The notes beneath the pieces were generated by a model. That model made no database searches and had not been told where the DNA came from. It worked only from the letters and a program-made list of their open reading frames with translations. This document shows, one piece after another, positions 60,059 through 64,000 of a stretch of DNA of 64,000 bases. The stretch comes from Phallusia mammillata (lineage: Eukaryota > Chordata > Ascidiacea > Phlebobranchia > Ascidiidae), in contig QLIY01000529.1 of assembly GCA_003260075.1 (NCBI GenBank), positions 3,221-67,220 on the forward strand, written 5' to 3'. The stretch's first letter is position 1. The number at the start of each line of letters is the position of its first letter. The position numbers were made by a program, and so were the translations under genes.

Positions 60059-63000
60059 CTATTGTACGTTTGTGTCTTTATAGTTGTCATGTGGAACACT
60101 CAGCTTTGCTGCAATGGCCTTTGTGATATTTTCAATTGACTTTGAGCGGTCGTTTAAGTCACGACTTAGGGATTCCACCTGGTTTTGAAGTCCGTCCAGT
60201 TTGGCTTCCAACTTCTGCAGTTTGGTCTTAATAGTTTCGAAAAAACAAGGTTGAGTTTGATTTATTTCTACTGTGACTGTCGCACGTACCTATATATATT
60301 TTTATGAGACAAATGGAACGTACCAGAAAAAATGACAGTTAAACTTTCTTTAAACAAGTTTGAGCTCAAGCAAAATCATTAAAATCGCCTAATTTTTGTT
60401 TTACGGATTTAAAGACTGATTGTCGGCTGCAGCAACAAGGGCTTTAATACGTTACAATGTTACAGTAGCCATATTAAATCCGCAATATTAATGATATAAC
60501 TTGAATTTCAATTATCTAAAAACAAGCGATTTAGTTCCGTGCCAAAACCACCTAACAAACATAGACAAAAACTGTATGCAAAACCTTTAACCAAATCAGA
60601 CAAAAAGGTAAATGGCGAAACCAGCGTGTGGTCTTACGAAAACGTCCGAACTGTTTTTCAATTAAAAAATCAAGGTAGCATTCATAACAAGACAAATGTT
60701 AACCCATATTTCACATTTAGTCAACGTACGTTTTTCAATTTTAGCTTTAACCTACCTTTTCATTTTCACTATCTCTAGTAATTGACAGAAAACTTGGTTG
60801 TTTTGCAGTGAGACGCCATTGCATAAAAGACGAACATTCATCAGTCATGTTTGCCAGAAATGTTTTCTTTCTTCGCATTACCTTACGGCGAATCACTTGC
60901 GGCAGTGTGTATTCCACCTCCAGAGTAAGCTTCACCTGAATAGGACAAGAAACACCTTTCATATCCAAGCTGGTTGTTTATTGCAAGGCCAATAGTTCGT
61001 TTTGAATTACTTAAAAAATTTTTGTAAACACAAGGTATTTGCCAAACAAGCCGGGCATAACATATACAAAAACAGTTATTGTTTATTTTTTCCAATTGAT
61101 TGTAATCTTTGAATCCTTATTACCATCTTAAATGCTCCATTTACCTGCATCGCCAAACTTTCCAATTCTGCATTCTCTTGTACACCCTTAATGTCATCGA
61201 CAGCTAGACCGACCTTTAAGAATGCAAAGGATACAGAATCAGTTCTATTACTTGTATTCTTAAAAGGGTTTGTTTTAGCTGTTTCAACCAATAAAACAAC
61301 TGGAAGGGTGGCTTAGCACATATTACCATTGAACATACACTATGACCAATTTCAAAGAACACACATTTTTTGTATAGTTATTTTATTATGGGGTCCGTAA
61401 CAGCCAACTTTTTCATCTTTGTTTGTTTCTGCAAGCCGAAACTCATGGGTCCCCCACACATGCAATGTTGTGAATAATGTATTTTATGAGATAACCATGA
61501 TAAGTTTTGGTGGTATGAGTTTAAACACGGTGATGAAAAGTTCTGCATAAATTATCATGCCATTTGAGCTACAAACTATATAAATCGCATTCAGTTTGGC
61601 CACTGTTTATAAAATTTACCAATTTTTGGGGTTAGTGGGGTAAATGGTGGGGCTATATGATAAATCTACCAACAACAACTCAAAATGACATATGCTGCAC
61701 ACTGTTCAAATTTCATCCTATTCGGACATTGTATAAACATTTACCAATGTTAGCGGGCTAATGGGGTAACTTAACAAGCAATACCTAAAAATGACGTATT
61801 ATATCAACTGTCAAAATTTTATCCAATTCAATCAATGTTTACAAATTACCAACATTCCTAGGGTTTATGGGGCTTTAAATGTAAAATGAACCAATAGACA
61901 CTTTAAAATGATGTATTCTCTAGTCTAAATTCAATGTGATACTAACATTGTTTAAAAAATGTGCCAATTTTAGGGGGTTAGTTGGGTACCTGATGGGGTT
62001 CTGCACCCAAACTACAGCCCTGTAAAGTTTCAGCCCAATTAGACAATGCTTAAAAAATTTTGAGCTGCTTTAAAAGCAACTGCTGATATTTTAGATGTTA
62101 TAAGGTTCTTGAAACCCTTTTTGTCATGTGCAGCACTAAGCACAAACACAAGTAACATATATTCAGTTGCCTTAATTACACTATTGCACCACAAAAACCT
62201 TTTGTTTGGGGTTCACAGCAATCTGCATAACTATATCTACCATCTGTGAAAGTTTGATTTAAATCCATTAAAGATTTGATGCCAAAAGTACATGGACAAA
62301 CTTAAGCAGAAAAAAAACTTATAAAATAAAGATACGCCCCCTTCAGGAAAGGAGACCCATAATAAACAATTTAAATGATTTAAAGTATATACCAGTAAGT
62401 TCATAATGATGATGCTCATTACAATAACAAAGAGTATAAAGAGGATGTAAGATACAGCTCTGTAGTTTACCTGTGAATGCAACAGAAAAAAGTTAAATCT
62501 CAAAAGAAAAGTGATTACCAAAAAAACAAAACAAATTACAGTACCAGGATAGGGGGTTGTTCTAAAGAGTTTATGGAAGCTAGTTCAAGTTTGAGGTGTA
62601 TGAGTATTCAAATGAAGGTGTATGAGTATTGGTAAACCAACAACTTACATTCAACAGATAATTGTCAACATAACTATGGTTGCTTGATAAAACATTGATT
62701 AAATAAATGGTATAAATGGCCTACCATACAATTTGGACCATTTTTGCTCATAGTGACCTGGTGTTCGATTGTTAACACACTATATAAAGCATCATGCTCT
62801 TCTATACTACATTTTTTTTCCAATAAGCGTATAAACAGGGGTGTCCAACTCGAACACACCGCCGTGCCAATTTTGGTTTTAAGGTATATTCGCGTGCCAA
62901 CATTTGGTACTTTTTTCAAATCATGTCTTAAACGTCTTAACAGGACAGGCGCAATCCGAATATTTGGCCAATATGTATTACCCTTTTAAATGGCTAGAAA

Positions 63001-63885
63001 AAAATGTATTTAAATGCGAGTAAATTAGTTGATGATACTCCAGAAACCTTTTATTTCTGTTTATGCGATGCAAGATACAAATAGTTTGCAAAGGGCTACA
63101 GTTTTGTCAAAAAACGAACCATTTAATCAGTGGGTTGTGTAACTTTACCACTGGTAATCTTTACTCTTTTTTTAGAATAAAGGTCAAGAAGAATCAATAG
63201 AAATGAATTTAATTGCGTGACAAATTCTTATGTTTGCCATGTAAATGTGCAAAAGCTTGTGTGCTATTTTCAAATGCTCTGCGTGCCAATTTTGGCACAC
63301 AGGCAACATGTTGGACCTAGTATAACCTTTTAATACCTGACATATGCTTAACCATTTTGCATTATAAAAACAAACATTTTCATAATTGAAATTTACAGTT
63401 GAGACGGTGATTGTGTGGTTGTCTGCCCCAGTTTCAATGGCATCAACTTCAGAAAGAAAAATTTCATCAAACTGGATTTCTCCCATCATCATAATCGACG
63501 TTTTGATCACAGCAATCCACCATTCTCGAAATGCGTACTAATCAAATTTAACTTTAGTTGAATGACACAGCCAAGAACTTAAAGGTAGACTCACCTGATT
63601 TTGAAACAAACAATAGAAACTGAGTGCGAAACCAAATATGAAGAGGACAAAGACAACAAAGAATTTCATAAATGTTTGGAAAACGTCATTGAACATTATA
63701 ACAAATATACCAAATCTTGGCAGACTTTGTACAAACATAATCAAAACCATCCACGATAGCAAAATGCTGACTGCACCAACCTGCCACTGCCAATTCTGTG
63801 AGCAATAAAAAATAAAAATAGATGATAAAAACACATCCCTTGGTGAAACCTACCTCTCTAACACCAAAGTAATTGGCTCCAGAAG

Positions 63886-63951
<66 letters not shown>

Positions 63952-64000
63952 AGTGAGAATCGCAAGAACATAAAGCAAAATTTCAAGAAGGTTAGTAAAA
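60059..64000 (-). CDS. TRPA-b: second TRPA-type channel, 3' part only
   Basis: Exons found: 63854-64000 (continues past the window), 63595-63795, 63397-63537, 62393-62470, 61145-61213, 60756-60935, 60059-60226. These match the last seven exons of TRPA-a in order and phase, and most in length. Visible are S3 (LLYVLAILT), S4 (SILLSWMVLIMFV), S5 (FFVVFVLFIFGF), pore MMMGEIQFDEIF, S6 (about 26 residues from YRAVSYILF), GLAVDDIKGV, and a tail with heptad-like ELE/KLQKLEAKLDGL spacing that predicts a coiled coil. The pore again has Gly-Glu. Exon 63854-64000 carries a 66-base poly-C filler (63886-63951) replacing the S3-S4 loop, so the frame there is not reliable. The gene is a tandem paralogue of TRPA-a and probably its oligomer-forming relative. 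Confidence 0.85.
61291..62365. repeat. Copy D of the ~1 kb interspersed repeat, longest uninterrupted copy
   Basis: It begins near AACTGGAAGGGTGGCTTAGC and ends near GGAGACCCATAAT, about 1.07 kb, in a TRPA-b intron. The 5' part carries GCCGAAACTCATGGGTCC. The middle has several degenerate tandem units (CCAAATTT-like, GTTTAAAAAAT, TAGGGGGTTAGTTGGGTA). The 3' part shares the GATGTTATAAGG, ATATCTACCATCTGTGAAAG and ACATGGACAAACTT words with copies B and C. No TIR, poly-A tail or ORF was found. Confidence 0.6.
62836..63318. mobile_element. hAT-like element in a TRPA-b intron
   Basis: The left end CAGGGGTGTCCAACTCG starts at 62836 and the right end CATGTTGGACCT finishes about 63318. Flanks CGTATAAA and AGTATAAC agree at six of eight positions. 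Both halves carry CGTGCCAATTTTGG, which suggests internal inversion or duplication. The interior is non-coding. Confidence 0.45.
63886..63951. other. 66-base poly-C filler inside a TRPA-b exon
   Basis: Sixty-six C bases sit between codons for the end of S3 (AILT) and codons reading ASGANYFGVRE. In TRPA-a the matching loop is only a few codons long, so the filler length is not the real one. It is treated as an assembly gap in coding sequence. Confidence 0.75.

Overview
Animal nuclear DNA, A+T-rich, with short T-rich introns and mostly GTAAGT-type donors. Gene content (KLHL-type BTB-BACK-kelch genes and TRPA-type channel genes), compact spacing and signs of two divergent haplotypes in one assembly suggest a tunicate, most likely a Ciona-like ascidian. 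The family calls rest on the sequence; the organism is inferred and unproven.

All recognisable genes are on the minus strand. Reading in the direction of transcription: the 3' half of a TRPA channel gene (TRPA-b, 64000 to 60059, running off the window); a complete short TRPA gene (TRPA-a, 57542 to 46161, 20 exons, 779 aa); then five tandem kelch-like genes, named here K5 (44396-39135), K4 (35677-26658), K3 (23389-16426), K2 (13648-8534) and K1 (6530-2448). Every kelch gene was reconstructed as 12 coding exons with the same splice phases at every junction, encoding about 537-545 aa: BTB, BACK, six kelch blades. K1, K4 and K5 read through. K2 has one homopolymer frameshift in the second kelch blade. 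K3 has a poly-C gap filler inside its BTB exon. K3 and K5 are the closest pair and share proximal 5' flanks; other 5' flank blocks are shared among K2, K3, K4 and K5, so the duplicated units carried upstream DNA.

The spaces between genes and the large introns are full of small DNA transposons: several non-autonomous hAT elements with visible 8-bp target duplications, a TTAA-flanked piggyBac-like MITE, a tRNA-derived SINE-like repeat, and an unclassified interspersed repeat of about 1 kb with internal tandem units of about 128 bp. Two different hAT elements sit at the same target octamer inside that repeat.

Runs of C, mostly 10 or 11 bases plus three of 66-90 bases, usually separate two near-identical copies of flanking sequence. 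They look like assembly gap placeholders between unmerged haplotype contig ends, not biology. A single 'n' at 8147 marks another such junction.

KLHL proteins usually act as substrate adaptors of cullin-3 ubiquitin ligases and TRPA proteins are sensory cation channels. Nothing in the sequence shows that the two families work together here; their adjacency is only noted.
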